DNA of 64,000 nucleotides from Marinobacter sp. NP-4(2019). Lineage in GTDB: Bacteria; Pseudomonadota; Gammaproteobacteria; Pseudomonadales; Oleiphilaceae. The translations under genes and the position numbers were made by a program. Of the stretch, positions 35,668-45,587 are shown in pieces. Location of the stretch: assembly GCF_003994855.1 (NCBI RefSeq), contig NZ_CP034142.1, forward strand, positions 3,472,001 through 3,536,000. The letters are read 5' to 3'. Every line of letters starts with the position of its first letter. Positions within the stretch are counted from its first letter, which is position 1. The notes beneath the pieces were generated by a model, which searched no databases, was not told the DNA's origin, and was given only the letters and a program-made list of their open reading frames with translations.

Positions 35668-36701
35668 GCCGTCGGGTACTGGTGCTGTACACCGGCGGAA
35701 CCGTGGGCATGGTCGCCTCTGGCGGAACCTATGTGCCGGGCGCCGACTTTGGTCCGCGCCTGGCCCGCCACCTCACGGAGAGGCGGGATGGACTGCCACA
35801 ATTTGATGTGATCGAGCTGGATCAACTCATCGACAGTGCCAACCTGACGCCGGCGAACTGGGCAACGATGGCCCGGATGCTCATCGACAACTGGGACCGC
35901 TATGATGGTTTTGTGGTGCTCCATGGCACGGATACCATGGCCTATACTGCGGCGGCACTGTCCTACATGTTGCAGGGCTGCAACAAGCCGGTGATCCTCA
36001 CCGGGTCGCAGATTCCGCTACAGCGCTCGCGCACCGATGCCCTCGACAACGTGATCACCTCGCTGGCTCTGGCCGCCACGCCGGAGATTCAGGAAGTCTG
36101 CCTGTACTTCAGCGGCAAGCTGCTCCGCGGCACTCGGGCCCGGAAGCTCAAAACCAGCGATCTGGATGCCTTCGACTCCCCCAACGCCCCCGCGCTGGGT
36201 CGATGCGGCATCACCCTGGACCTGCGCCATGACTTGCTGCTGCCGTCGGGGCAGCCGGATTTTCAGGTGCCCACGTTTAACCCGGAATCGGTGGCCGTAC
36301 TCACGCTGTATCCGGGTATACCGGCCGCCCTGGTGGAGGCCGCGCTGGCGCTGCCCGGGCTGAAAGGGCTGATCATCCACACCTACGGGGCCGGCAATGC
36401 ACCCGATGCCGACGAGGCTCTGGTGGAGGCGCTGGCCCGGGGCATTAAACGCGGCATAGCGGTGCTGAACATCAGCCAGTGCATTCGCGGCCGGGTGGCG
36501 CAGAAGGCCTATGCCTCCGGCGCTGCGCTGGAGCGAATCGGCGTCATTGCCGGCGGCGACCTGACTCCGGAAGCAGCCTTCGCCAAGCTGCATTTCCTGC
36601 TCGCCACCGGACACTCTGGCGCATCTCTGAGTAGGGCACTGCAAACGCCGCTGCGCGGAGACGCGAGCGAACCGCTGGCATGCCGGCCGACGCCCTGTTA
36701 A
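35664..36701 (+). CDS. ansA: L-asparaginase (type I-like)
   Basis: A protein of 345 residues starting with GTG 35664. The first catalytic block is VLYTGGTVGM and the second VLHGTDTMAYTAAALSYM, giving the two threonines and the Asp-Lys pair of bacterial asparaginases. No signal peptide, so cytoplasmic (type I). It hydrolyses asparagine to aspartate and ammonia, feeding the aspartase of the same operon. Confidence 0.92.
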
Positions 36702-36788
36702 CCTCCGGGCCATCGAAGGCCGCGGACATCAGGCAACCCCAGACGCACGATGCCCCGGTCCCAAGGCACCCATCGCACTGGTTATTGC

Positions 36789-37709
36789 ATGATTCAAGGC
36801 GCACTGTTGATCGCCCTGGCCGCCCTGCTGTGGGCGACCACGGGCATTGTGGCGAAATTCCTGTTCACTGGAAGCGAGCTTCAGGCGGTCACCCTGGGTT
36901 TCCTCCGCCTGGCGGTGGCCCTGCCCTTCTTCTTCCTGCTGATGGTTCGGGAACTGCGCGCCCTCGCCCGTCGATCCACACCCTTTCCGAAACTGACCCG
37001 CAAGGCGCTGTTGCCGCTGATCGCCCTGGGTTTCTTCCAGGCTTTGTATCAGGGCAGTTACCTGCTGGCAGTGGATATGACCGGCGCGGGCATCGCCACA
37101 CTGATCGCCCTGTGCCTGGCGCCGGTACTGGTGGCTATCATGGCGGCGCCGCTGCTTGGCGAAAAACCTGGCCTGGTCACCATCCTGGCACTGGCGGCCG
37201 CCATCGCCGGTACCGCCATGCTGGTCATCAGCGACATGGACAGCGCCGGCAGGCTGAGGCTGGGCGGCATTTTGGTGGCGGTTCTTGCGGCCATGGTCTA
37301 TGCCGGGTTCACGCTGACCAGCCGCCATACCTCAACGGGCACCCCAGTGTTCACCACGGCCTTTATCTGCTTCCTGACAGCAGCACTGATCCTGTTGCCC
37401 GTGGTGGCGGCCAGCGGCGGTTTCGCAGGGCTACAAAGCCTGGGGGTCGCGCAGTGGTTGATGGTGGCCTACATCGGCATCGTGCCGACCTGCCTGGGGT
37501 ATGTGTGCTTCTTCAGCGGAATGAAGACAACACCGGCCACGCTTTCCAGCATCATCGTTACCCTGGAGCCTCTGTTCGTGGTGCTGCTGGCGTGGGTTTT
37601 CCTCGGGGAACAACTCGGGGTGATCGGCATCGCGGGGGCGCTGATTCTGACAGCGGCAGTGATCGTCGCGTCCCAGAGCAGCGCCAGGAAACACCCCGAC
37701 GCAGCCTGA
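36789..37709 (+). CDS. EamA-family (DMT superfamily) transporter
   Basis: A protein of 306 residues from ATG 36789, just before the first hydrophobic segment. It has ten membrane segments in two EamA repeats (LLWATTGIVAKFLF and FVVLLAWVFLGEQL). It probably exports a metabolite or amino acid; the substrate is unknown. It follows the asparaginase gene by 87 bases and may be co-transcribed. Confidence 0.88.
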   Translation: MIQGALLIALAALLWATTGIVAKFLFTGSELQAVTLGFLRLAVALPFFFLLMVRELRALARRSTPFPKLTRKALLPLIALGFFQALYQGSYLLAVDMTGAGIATLIALCLAPVLVAIMAAPLLGEKPGLVTILALAAAIAGTAMLVISDMDSAGRLRLGGILVAVLAAMVYAGFTLTSRHTSTGTPVFTTAFICFLTAALILLPVVAASGGFAGLQSLGVAQWLMVAYIGIVPTCLGYVCFFSGMKTTPATLSSIIVTLEPLFVVLLAWVFLGEQLGVIGIAGALILTAAVIVASQSSARKHPDAA

Positions 37710-37745
37710 TACGGACCGTTAGCGAATCTTCGTCGCCAACTCGTC

Positions 37746-38300
37746 TTACTCCTTAGCCTCCCGGCGCTGCTTTTCGAGCATGTTGGGCTGCAGGATCTCG
37801 ATCCAGTAGCCGTCCGGGTCCTTGATAAAGGCCAGCCCTTTCATCTTGCCGTCGTCGGGCTTTTTCACAAACTCCACACCCAGCTGTTCAAAGCGATCAC
37901 AAGCAGCGTAGACGTCCGGCACCGCGATACCAATATGGCCAAAGCCCTGGGGCTCGTCGTTGCCGTTGTGGTAGGCAAAACCTTCATCATCTTCGGTACC
38001 CCAGTTGTGGGTCAGCTCGAGCATGGCTTCGCGGCCGAAGGTGAAGGTGGTTCTGTGAGCATCGTCGGTGGGTACGGTGTTGGCCTGGCGGTCATCCAGG
38101 TAGCCCAGGAAATACAGGGTGAATTTCATCTCCGGGAAATCGAGTTTCCGGACCAGGCGCATGCCCATGACGCGAGTGTAAAAGTCCATGGAGCGCTGGG
38201 GGTCTTTGATGCGCATCATGGTCTGGTTGAAGACGTAGCCTTCGGTTTCCGGGACCGGTTCTTCGTGCAGGCCTGGGGCTTGTTCGAAGTGTTTGGGCAT
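37746..38300 (-). CDS. gloA: Lactoylglutathione lyase (glyoxalase I)
   Basis: A protein of 184 residues. It has the two beta-alpha-beta repeats of glyoxalase I: FNQTMMRIKDPQRSMDFYTR, LELTHNWGTE and GFGHIGIAVPDVYAACDRFE, KDPDGYWIEIL, containing the Gln/His/Glu metal ligands. The length fits the longer eukaryote- and Pseudomonas-type enzyme. It isomerises the methylglyoxal-glutathione adduct to lactoylglutathione. Confidence 0.95.
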   Translation of the reverse strand: MPKHFEQAPGLHEEPVPETEGYVFNQTMMRIKDPQRSMDFYTRVMGMRLVRKLDFPEMKFTLYFLGYLDDRQANTVPTDDAHRTTFTFGREAMLELTHNWGTEDDEGFAYHNGNDEPQGFGHIGIAVPDVYAACDRFEQLGVEFVKKPDDGKMKGLAFIKDPDGYWIEILQPNMLEKQRREAKE

Positions 38301-38459
38301 GGTTGTTTCCCTTTTGATTGGCAGGATTCAAACTATATACCTGTGTGCGTTTCCGTTGTATTTCAAGGGGGCCGGCTTTGGTGCATGGGTCGGGGTGCGG
38401 GGTACTTTATTCGGCCAACGCTTAATCTTTTACTTTTCGAGCCTTCTACCGTGGTTTGT

Positions 38460-38552
38460 GGGCAGGGGGTGGGTATCTTTTTTCAAAACGTCGCCTGTCT
38501 GAGCGCAGCGAGTTTAAGCGACGTTTTTCAAAAAGATACCCACCCCCTGCCC
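38460..38552. repeat. Long inverted repeat family A, copy 2
   Basis: Arms of 35 bp (38460-38494 and 38518-38552) with two central mismatches, around a 23-base loop like copy 1 except GC for AA. The outer stem (GGGCAGGGGGTGGGTATC) is unlike copy 1 but pairs with its own partner. It lies between gloA and gntR. Confidence 0.9.
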
Positions 38553-38644
38553 TATCCCCCAAAGCCAAAAAAAGCCAAACTCCCCACCGACAAGCCTGTG
38601 GTAAACTCCCGAACACAAACTTCAGGAAGTGGTTTACTACCCTT

Positions 38645-39304
38645 ATGGATTTCCAGGTTCCCAATACCCTTGCCGAGCAAATAGCCAATTATCTCGCCGA
38701 ACGTATCATGACCGGCCAAATCCGGCCCGGTGAGCGGATTCATGAAGCCACCACCGCGACGGAACTGAACGTCAGCCGGGCCTCGGTCAAGGAAGCGCTG
38801 TATACCCTGGAGCGCTGGCATCTGGTTGATATCACACCGCGCAAGGGGGCGTCGGCGACGCGTCTGGATGCAGAGCATGCGTCGGAGTTGTATGACGTCT
38901 ACATGCACCTGTTATTAATGCTGGCAGCCAAGGTGTGTGAACGATGGCGGGAAGAAGACAAGCCACGGATGCTGGAGGTCGTCGGGAAGGTCATTGAGCA
39001 GATGAAAAAGCCATCGGTCGATATTACGTCGGTGGTGGAAGCCAGCTTTGAGGTGATGGAAGTCTGCTGCGAGGTGGCTGGGAACCCCTACCTCACTGAA
39101 GCGCTCTCGAACTTCAAGCCGGCGGTGAGTCGTGCCTACTACTTGAGCGCAGAACGCTACCGTCAGGGGTTGGCGCAGACCAGCGAGTTCTTTACACAAC
39201 TGCCACAGGCGGTGCTGGCGCGGGACGCCGACAAGGCGCAGGCGCTGATCCGGGAGTTTGCCGAACACCAGAAAGCCCTGATCCAGCAGGCACTGGCCTC
39301 CTGA
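38645..39304 (+). CDS. GntR-family transcriptional regulator (FCD type)
   Basis: A protein of 219 residues from ATG 38645; the longer frame upstream would translate the inverted repeat. Winged helix: LAEQIANYLAERIMTGQIRP then NVSRASVKEALYTLERWHLV. The C-terminal helical domain lacks the full FCD histidine set. The ribosome-binding site is weak. Targets are unknown. Confidence 0.85.
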   Translation: MDFQVPNTLAEQIANYLAERIMTGQIRPGERIHEATTATELNVSRASVKEALYTLERWHLVDITPRKGASATRLDAEHASELYDVYMHLLLMLAAKVCERWREEDKPRMLEVVGKVIEQMKKPSVDITSVVEASFEVMEVCCEVAGNPYLTEALSNFKPAVSRAYYLSAERYRQGLAQTSEFFTQLPQAVLARDADKAQALIREFAEHQKALIQQALAS

Positions 39305-39327
39305 GCCAGCAATCGAGCAGGCGCCCG

Positions 39328-40386
39328 ATGACCGATGCAACCGATATCAGCTACTCGAAACGCTCTTCCTGGCGAAGGCTGACCGCCTTCAGCCTGACGT
39401 TTATCGTACTGACGGCTATCGGCCTGTATGTCGTCTACGATGTGTTTGCCGAACGCAGCTTCAGTTTCGATTCCGACCTGTTGTCCCCGCAGATGCTGGG
39501 CGCTGTTGCCGGCCTGCTGTTCATCTATTTTCTGTCCGACGGCTTGCGGTTGTACTTTACCCTGAAGGCACTTGGACATCAGATGCCCCTGGGCACAATG
39601 TTCCGCCTGGTGTTCCTCAACCTGTTCTTTTCCAATGTCACGCCCATGGCCACCGGGGGCGGCTTCGCACAGATCTGGTACCTGCATCATCATGGCGTAC
39701 CCGTCGGGCGGGCAACCGCTGCCACCACCATCCGCACCGTTCTGGCGGTGTTTTTTATATTCTCCCTGACACCGGTTTTCCTGGTTACTCTGGATGCCCT
39801 GGATGGCAACACCCTTGCCGGCGATGTGGGTATGGCGCTCGCGGTTTTTGTGATCATCTACCTGAGCTTTTTCACCGTTCTGCTGACTCGTACCCATTGG
39901 CTGATCCGGCCACTCAGTCATTTGCTGACAAGACTCCATCACTTCCATCTTCTCAGCGACGCCCGGCACCGGCGCTGGCAATTCAAGGCCCGCCGGGAAA
40001 TGCTGAGGTTCTCACACAGTTTCCGTGACTACCTCGGCGGCCGCCCGCTGTTTATTGGTCTGTCGATTCTGTTCACCGCGATCTTCCTCCTCAGCCTGTT
40101 CAGCTTCCCTGCCCTGTTGATCCACGGGCTCGGCTACGACGTGGACTACCTGATCTCCCTGGGGCTGCTGGTGGTGACCACATTCATCATGTATTTCGCG
40201 CCAACTCCGGGAGCATCCGGCATTTCCGAGGGTGTCTTTGGCACCTTCTTCCGGGATATCCTGTCAGGCAATCACCTGATTCTGGTGATCGTGAGCTGGC
40301 GCCTGCTGACCATCTATCTGGGGATGCTTATAGGCCTGCTGGTTCTCCAAAGGGAGCTTGTCAGAAACCGCAGGACATCCGGATGA
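39328..40386 (+). CDS. Lysylphosphatidylglycerol synthase-type flippase domain protein (UPF0104)
   Basis: A protein of 352 residues with about eight hydrophobic segments and the family pattern RLVFLNLFFSNVTPMATGGG and FAPTPGASGISEGVF. Such proteins (AglD/MprF-transmembrane type) are thought to move lipids or lipid-linked sugars across the membrane. It overlaps the glycosyltransferase fusion gene by four bases, so the two probably act together in glycolipid or envelope synthesis. Confidence 0.88.
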   Translation: MTDATDISYSKRSSWRRLTAFSLTFIVLTAIGLYVVYDVFAERSFSFDSDLLSPQMLGAVAGLLFIYFLSDGLRLYFTLKALGHQMPLGTMFRLVFLNLFFSNVTPMATGGGFAQIWYLHHHGVPVGRATAATTIRTVLAVFFIFSLTPVFLVTLDALDGNTLAGDVGMALAVFVIIYLSFFTVLLTRTHWLIRPLSHLLTRLHHFHLLSDARHRRWQFKARREMLRFSHSFRDYLGGRPLFIGLSILFTAIFLLSLFSFPALLIHGLGYDVDYLISLGLLVVTTFIMYFAPTPGASGISEGVFGTFFRDILSGNHLILVIVSWRLLTIYLGMLIGLLVLQRELVRNRRTSG

Positions 40387-42632
40387 TTTTCCGAAACCCG
40401 CTGAAATGGCTGTTTTACCTTTGCCTGGGGATCGTACTCCTGCTGGTTGGGTATAAAGTCTACCTGAACCTGTTTCTGAAAGATTTTGACGGCATACATA
40501 CCGAACAGGTGGAACGGATTCAGCGGACAGTCGGGGAGGACCGCCCCTTCAGCTTCGCTGTGGTTGGCAACATCAACAATTCCGTGGGCATCTTCGAGGA
40601 CCGGATCATTCCGGAGCTCAATCGCTCGGGCATTGATTTCCTGGTGTCTGCCGGCAACGCCGTCAGCGGCGGCGGCGAGGACAAGTATCGGGCGCTGTAC
40701 GGGTCCCTGAGCCATCTTACGATCCCCTACCTGCTCACCTTTGGCGCTCATGAGTACGAAGAGTTTGGCAGTTTCCGGTTCTACGATCACTTTGGCCCAC
40801 ACTTCTACAGCCTTCAGGCGGGCAACAGCCGGCTGATTTTCCTGGACAGCACCGGGAAAACCTCCTGGCAATGGCAGATCCGGTGGCTTAACGACCTGCT
40901 GAGTCGGGACACTTCCGCCGCAAGGATCCTGTTTATCGGCCACCCACCTGTAGAGCCGGAAGCCGATGCGCCATTTGATCAACAGGACGACTACCTGGCC
41001 CCGGATGCCTTTCGGGACGCGCTGTTGCAAGCCATTGAACAACACAGTATTGACCTGGTGTTCTCCGCCAACCTGTCCCTGTATTCGGATCGTCAGGTGG
41101 GCGATACCCGGTTCATTACCACCGGAGGCGCCGGGGGACTCATTCTCAACAACGACACCAGTTTTTACCATTTCGTGCGGGTAGGCGTGAGTCCGTCCGG
41201 CGAGATCAGCCACTCCCTCCAGAGACTGGAGGTGGGGCAGCACCCCATTTTCAAGCGCCTGGAAAGCCTCTGGTTTTTTATCTACTCACTGCTTTATACC
41301 GGCTACGTCAACTTTATTCTGATCGTCACGGTATTTTTGGCCATCGCCATCAAGCTCTACATCGCCATTTTTGTCGGCAAGGATTACTACCCGGACTACG
41401 ATCTGGACCCGACGCCCTGGCGGGAAAGGCCCCTGAGAGTGGCCATGTTCACCAACAACTACCTGCCGTTTATTGGCGGCGTTCCGCTCTCGATCGAGCG
41501 GCTGCGGCGGGGCCTGGAGCACCTGGGCGACAGGTTGCTGGTGGTGGCCCCCAGTTACAAGGGGCAACCCGATACGGAAGAACAGGTACTGCGTGTGCCG
41601 TCATTACTCGCCATGGGGCAGAAACGGGAATTCCGGCTGGCGAATATTTTCCTGGCCCGCATCCGCAAGCGCGTCCGGGCCTTCAAACCTGACATTATCC
41701 ACCTGCACCATCCTTTCTGGCTGGGATCCCTGGGACTCTTCATGGCGCGGCGGCTTAGAGTGCCCGCTGTCTACACCTACCATACGCGCCTGGAGCACTA
41801 CGCCCATTTCGTGCCCCTACCCGGCATGCTGTTTCGTAACCTGATCTCCCACGCACTGATCAAGCATTTTGCCAACAAGTGCGATGGGGTCATCGTGCCG
41901 ACCTACTCCACGGAAGAGTACCTGCGGATGATCGGGGTGAAGGCACCGGTCTTTGTGCAGCCAACCGGCATCGAGTATCAGCGCTTCCAGCAGGTTAACC
42001 CGGACGACATTGACCAGCTGCGCCAGTCGCTGGACCTGAAGGACGAAAAGGTATTGGTCAGCGTGTCCAGGCTCTCCAACGAGAAAAACATCGACTTCAT
42101 GATCGAGGCGATAGATTCATTACGGCAGCAGACGGACGTGCCTTTCCGCTTCCTGATGATTGGGGACGGCCACCAGCGCGACCGTTTGCAGGCGAAGATC
42201 CGCGATCTCGGCCTGGAACAGCACGCCACTCTGGTGGGCCCCGTTCCACCGGAGGATATGGCAACCTGGTACCGGCTCGGGGACGCGTTTCTGTTTGCCT
42301 CCAAATCCGAGACCCAGGGCATGGTGATCCTGGAAGCCATGGCGGCCGGCCTGCCGGTGGTCGCGGTGCGCTCCAGTGGCATTGAAGACGTGGTCCGCGA
42401 TGGGTTAAATGGCTTCAAGACCCCGGAGCGACAGGACCAGTGGTGTGCACAGGTGAAGCGCCTGCTGGAGGACGATGAGCTGAGACAGGAAATGTCGGAA
42501 CGGGCACTCGCCTTTGCCAGTGACTTTTCAGTGGAACAGTTTGCCCGGGATGTCCACGACATCTACGCAACCACTCTGGCGCTGACGGAGAAGAAGCGAC
42601 GCCGTTCATCGGTTACCTCCGGTGGTGCGTAG
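40383..42632 (+). CDS. Fusion of a degenerate metallophosphoesterase domain and a GT4 glycosyltransferase
   Basis: A protein of 749 residues. A membrane segment (8-30) is followed by a calcineurin-like fold (about 55-290), a second membrane region (about 295-330) and a GT4 glycosyltransferase (about 352-735) with NNYLPFIGGVPLSIERLRRG and the E-x7-E motif ETQGMVILE. Topology puts the first domain outside and the transferase in the cytoplasm. The phosphoesterase metal ligands are replaced: GN-x-N (FAVVGNINNS), GNAV, GAHE and SANLSLY stand where GDxH, GDxxD, GNHD/E and GHxH are expected; only GHPP is left. It is probably a non-catalytic sensor or scaffold. It probably transfers a sugar to a lipid with the upstream flippase-like partner. 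Confidence 0.85.
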   Translation: MIFRNPLKWLFYLCLGIVLLLVGYKVYLNLFLKDFDGIHTEQVERIQRTVGEDRPFSFAVVGNINNSVGIFEDRIIPELNRSGIDFLVSAGNAVSGGGEDKYRALYGSLSHLTIPYLLTFGAHEYEEFGSFRFYDHFGPHFYSLQAGNSRLIFLDSTGKTSWQWQIRWLNDLLSRDTSAARILFIGHPPVEPEADAPFDQQDDYLAPDAFRDALLQAIEQHSIDLVFSANLSLYSDRQVGDTRFITTGGAGGLILNNDTSFYHFVRVGVSPSGEISHSLQRLEVGQHPIFKRLESLWFFIYSLLYTGYVNFILIVTVFLAIAIKLYIAIFVGKDYYPDYDLDPTPWRERPLRVAMFTNNYLPFIGGVPLSIERLRRGLEHLGDRLLVVAPSYKGQPDTEEQVLRVPSLLAMGQKREFRLANIFLARIRKRVRAFKPDIIHLHHPFWLGSLGLFMARRLRVPAVYTYHTRLEHYAHFVPLPGMLFRNLISHALIKHFANKCDGVIVPTYSTEEYLRMIGVKAPVFVQPTGIEYQRFQQVNPDDIDQLRQSLDLKDEKVLVSVSRLSNEKNIDFMIEAIDSLRQQTDVPFRFLMIGDGHQRDRLQAKIRDLGLEQHATLVGPVPPEDMATWYRLGDAFLFASKSETQGMVILEAMAAGLPVVAVRSSGIEDVVRDGLNGFKTPERQDQWCAQVKRLLEDDELRQEMSERALAFASDFSVEQFARDVHDIYATTLALTEKKRRRSSVTSGGA

Positions 42633-42714
42633 AAATACGTTTCCATGGAGCCCGCTGATCGATTTACACTGCAATCACGTATTTCCTGTGACCATTCACC
42701 ACCGGAGGCATCAC

Positions 42715-43662
42715 GTGAGCGGCATACCTGTTGGGATCAGCACCTGTCTGCTGGGCAAGGAAGTTCGCCACGATGGCGGACATAAGCATTCCCGTTACTG
42801 CACTCAGGTGCTCTCGAAGCATTTTGAGTTCCGTTCCATCTGCCCGGAACTGGAAGCCGGCCTGGGCGTACCACGCCCGGCCATTCACCTGCGGGAATAT
42901 CCGGAGGGGTTACGACTGATTGAAACCAAAGGCACGGCGGACCACACCGATGCCATGCAGTCCTTCATTGACGAGGTAATCCCCTCGCTGGCCAACCTTC
43001 GTGGTTACATCCTGATGGCGAAATCCCCAAGCTGTGGCATGGAGCGCATCAAGGTCCATAACGAGGAAGGCCGGGTGGTGCATCGTGACGGGCGCGGTAT
43101 GTTTGCCGAGGCGCTGATCAACGCTTATCCGCTGATGCCCGTCGAGGAAGAAGGCCGGCTGAACGATGATATGCTGCGGGAAAACTTCATTGAGCGGGTT
43201 TTCGCCTACGACGACTGGATGCAGAATGTGGCGGGCGACAAGCTCTCACCCCAGGCGCTGATCGAATTCCATACCCGCCACAAGTTCCAGTTGCTGGCCC
43301 ATTCGGAACGCATCTACCGCCAGCTTGGCCCGATGCTGGGCGACCTGAAGTCCGAACCGCTGCCCCAGCTGGCCGATCGCTATATCCACCTGTTCATGGA
43401 GGCCATGAGCCAGAAAGTCAGCCGCGGTTCCCATGTGAACGCCATGCAGCATCTGATGGGCTACCTGAGGGATTCTATGGCGGATGAGGACCGCAAGGTG
43501 CTGATGGAGCAGATAGAAGCTTATCACCGTGGGGAAATCCCCCTGGTAGTGCCGATGACACTGCTGCGCATGGCACAACGACGGGAACCGGTGGATTACC
43601 TCCACACCCAGCAATATCTCACGCCTTATCCCGATGAGCTGGGCTTACGCAACAAGGTATAG
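42715..43662 (+). CDS. YbgA-family protein (DUF523-DUF1722 fusion)
   Basis: A protein of 315 residues starting with GTG 42715, chosen for GGAGG six bases upstream. The DUF523 half has conserved Cys (GISTCLLGKEVRHDGGHK, FRSICPELEAGLG, AKSPSCGMERI), now linked to thiouracil desulfurase-type chemistry with an iron-sulfur cluster. The DUF1722 half (about 175-310) includes HTRHKFQLLAHSERIYRQLG. The exact substrate is not established for this fusion. Confidence 0.88.
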   Translation: MSGIPVGISTCLLGKEVRHDGGHKHSRYCTQVLSKHFEFRSICPELEAGLGVPRPAIHLREYPEGLRLIETKGTADHTDAMQSFIDEVIPSLANLRGYILMAKSPSCGMERIKVHNEEGRVVHRDGRGMFAEALINAYPLMPVEEEGRLNDDMLRENFIERVFAYDDWMQNVAGDKLSPQALIEFHTRHKFQLLAHSERIYRQLGPMLGDLKSEPLPQLADRYIHLFMEAMSQKVSRGSHVNAMQHLMGYLRDSMADEDRKVLMEQIEAYHRGEIPLVVPMTLLRMAQRREPVDYLHTQQYLTPYPDELGLRNKV

Positions 43663-43676
43663 CCGCCAACAAAAAA

Positions 43677-43696
43677 ACGGGCCCCGCGAGGCCCGT
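43677..43696. terminator. Bidirectional rho-independent terminator
   Basis: ACGGGCC-CCGCGA-GGCCCGT, with seven A's before and a T-run after. It lies between the convergent ybgA-like and DUF481 genes and can serve both. Confidence 0.9.
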
Positions 43697-43713
43697 TTTT
43701 TAATTCCCGGCTT

Positions 43714-44442
43714 TCAGAAACCGTACAGCAGAGACAGGGACGTCTCAGTATCGGTTTTATCCGAATCGGGGGGCGCATCGGAGACGTGCTTGACCCGGTA
43801 AGCCACTTTCAGGGACAGATTGCCCACGACACTGGCCTGCAACGACGTCTCCGATTCGGTGATGACGTTGTTCTCGTCCAGACCGATTTCAGAGCTCAGC
43901 TTCTGGCGAAACAGGGAGGTCTCGGACAGGGCGTAGTCAAACTGCGCCGCCAGACGGGCAATCGCCTCTTCCTCATCCCGGTTGCCGTCTTCGTCCGGCT
44001 CCTCCAGCTTGTTGAATCGATAACCAGCACCCACCGACAGGTCAAGGAACGACTCATCGCCCCAACGCAGGATGCGATTACCGTAACCGGTGGTCGCGGA
44101 CGACTGGAAGTCATAACCGGAGAACCGATCGTCCTCGTAACCACCACGCAGGAACCAGTACTGGTTCTCATCAAACTTGTAGTTGGTTTCCAGGTCCGCC
44201 CGGTAGCGTTCGGCGGTGGTTTCGTCTTCAGCCTCGGAATAGGCTGAACGGAAGTCACCGATGTTGCGCCAATCGATAACCTCGTGCACCAGGCCCAGGC
44301 GACCATTGGTGTTGGTTTCCTCGGTATTGCCCGTGGTTTTGAGGACACCCAGTTCCGCCTCACCTTTCCAGTCTTTCGACTCGGCTATCGCCAGGGGCGA
44401 CATCAGAATCGCGGTGATGGCCGTTACCTGTTTCAGTCCCAT
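43714..44442 (-). CDS. DUF481 outer-membrane beta-barrel protein
   Basis: A protein of 242 residues from ATG 44442 (AAGGAGA upstream); the longer frame is shadow of trhO. Signal peptide MGLKQVTAITAILMSPLAIA. The mature part is alternating beta strands (WKGEAELGVLKTTGNTEETN, DLSVGAGYRF) with a C-terminal phenylalanine (SLLYGF), typical of an outer-membrane barrel. Often salt- or stress-induced in relatives; function unknown. Confidence 0.88.
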   Translation of the reverse strand: MGLKQVTAITAILMSPLAIAESKDWKGEAELGVLKTTGNTEETNTNGRLGLVHEVIDWRNIGDFRSAYSEAEDETTAERYRADLETNYKFDENQYWFLRGGYEDDRFSGYDFQSSATTGYGNRILRWGDESFLDLSVGAGYRFNKLEEPDEDGNRDEEEAIARLAAQFDYALSETSLFRQKLSSEIGLDENNVITESETSLQASVVGNLSLKVAYRVKHVSDAPPDSDKTDTETSLSLLYGF

Positions 44443-44453
44443 GAAATCTCCTT

Positions 44454-45473
44454 TTACGCCTTCGCGGATTTCCCGGCCTGCTCGCCCTCCAGACTCCTGC
44501 GGGCCTGACGCTCGCGCTCCGCCTTCTTGCGGGCCTTGCGTTCGGCGATGATACGGGCCGCCTCGCCACCTACATGGGCCTCGCCACGCTCTTCCGCCAG
44601 CCGCATCTGCCGCTCGCGCTCTGCAAACCGTGCTTTCTGTTCTTCCGTCAGTGACTCGATGCACTGATGGCAACTCACACCCTGCTCATACTCCGGGCGC
44701 TGCTTGTCTTGCTCGGTGATCGGACGCCGGCAGGCGTGGCACTGGTCGTATTCGCCGCGCTCGAGCTTGTGGTTGACCGTGACGCGATCATCGAAGACAA
44801 AGCACTCACCCTGCCACAGGCTTTGCTCCTCCGGGACTTCCTCCAGATACTTCAGGATGCCGCCCTGCAGGTGGTAAACCTCTTCGAATCCCTGCTCTTT
44901 CAGAAACGCCGTGGATTTTTCACAACGGATTCCACCGGTGCAGAACATGGCAACCTTTTTGTGTCTGGACGGGTCCAGATTGCGCTGCACATACTCGGGA
45001 AATTCACGGAAGGTTTCAGTGGCCGGATTGACGGCATTTTTGAACGTTCCGATCTCCACCTCGTACTGGTTGCGGGTGTCCACCAGAACGACGTCCGGAT
45101 CGGAAATCAGATCATTCCAGTCCTTTGGCTGCACATAGGTACCGACGATGCGCTTCGGATCAACGCCATCGACCCCCATGGTGACGATCTCTTTCTTGAG
45201 CTTCACCTTGGTGCGCTTGAACGGCTGGATATCCACGAAGGATTCCTTGTAATCGATGCCGTCAAAACGCTCATCGCTGGCAAGCCATCCCTTGATGGCA
45301 TCAATGCCCTCGCGGCTGCCGGCAATGGTGCCGTTGATGCCTTCCCGTGCCAGCAGCAGGGTGCCGTGCACGTCTTTCTCCAGCATCAGGTCCAGCAACG
45401 GCTGGCGAAGGGTCTTGTAATCATTCAGCACTGCGAACTTGTATAGCGCGCAGACAACGACGGTGTTGCTCAT
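44454..45473 (-). CDS. trhO: tRNA uridine-34 hydroxylase TrhO (rhodanese family)
   Basis: A protein of 339 residues. N-terminal acylphosphatase-like domain, then a rhodanese domain with the active cysteine in MFCTGGIRCEKS. The C-terminus has two Cys pairs (CHACRRPI, CHQC) likely binding zinc, and a charged tail rich in Arg, Glu and Ala. TrhO makes 5-hydroxyuridine at the wobble position of tRNAs using oxygen. It precedes the DUF481 gene by 11 bases. Confidence 0.94.
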   Translation of the reverse strand: MSNTVVVCALYKFAVLNDYKTLRQPLLDLMLEKDVHGTLLLAREGINGTIAGSREGIDAIKGWLASDERFDGIDYKESFVDIQPFKRTKVKLKKEIVTMGVDGVDPKRIVGTYVQPKDWNDLISDPDVVLVDTRNQYEVEIGTFKNAVNPATETFREFPEYVQRNLDPSRHKKVAMFCTGGIRCEKSTAFLKEQGFEEVYHLQGGILKYLEEVPEEQSLWQGECFVFDDRVTVNHKLERGEYDQCHACRRPITEQDKQRPEYEQGVSCHQCIESLTEEQKARFAERERQMRLAEERGEAHVGGEAARIIAERKARKKAERERQARRSLEGEQAGKSAKA

Positions 45474-45587
45474 GGTTTTCTCCTGCGGGCCGGATCGTAA
45501 ATCCGGAGCATGTGTTTGCGTCAGCCTCCCGCAAAATCAGGATTGCGGGAGGGCGCAGATTTTAACCAACTGAGCGGTCCGATCAAG

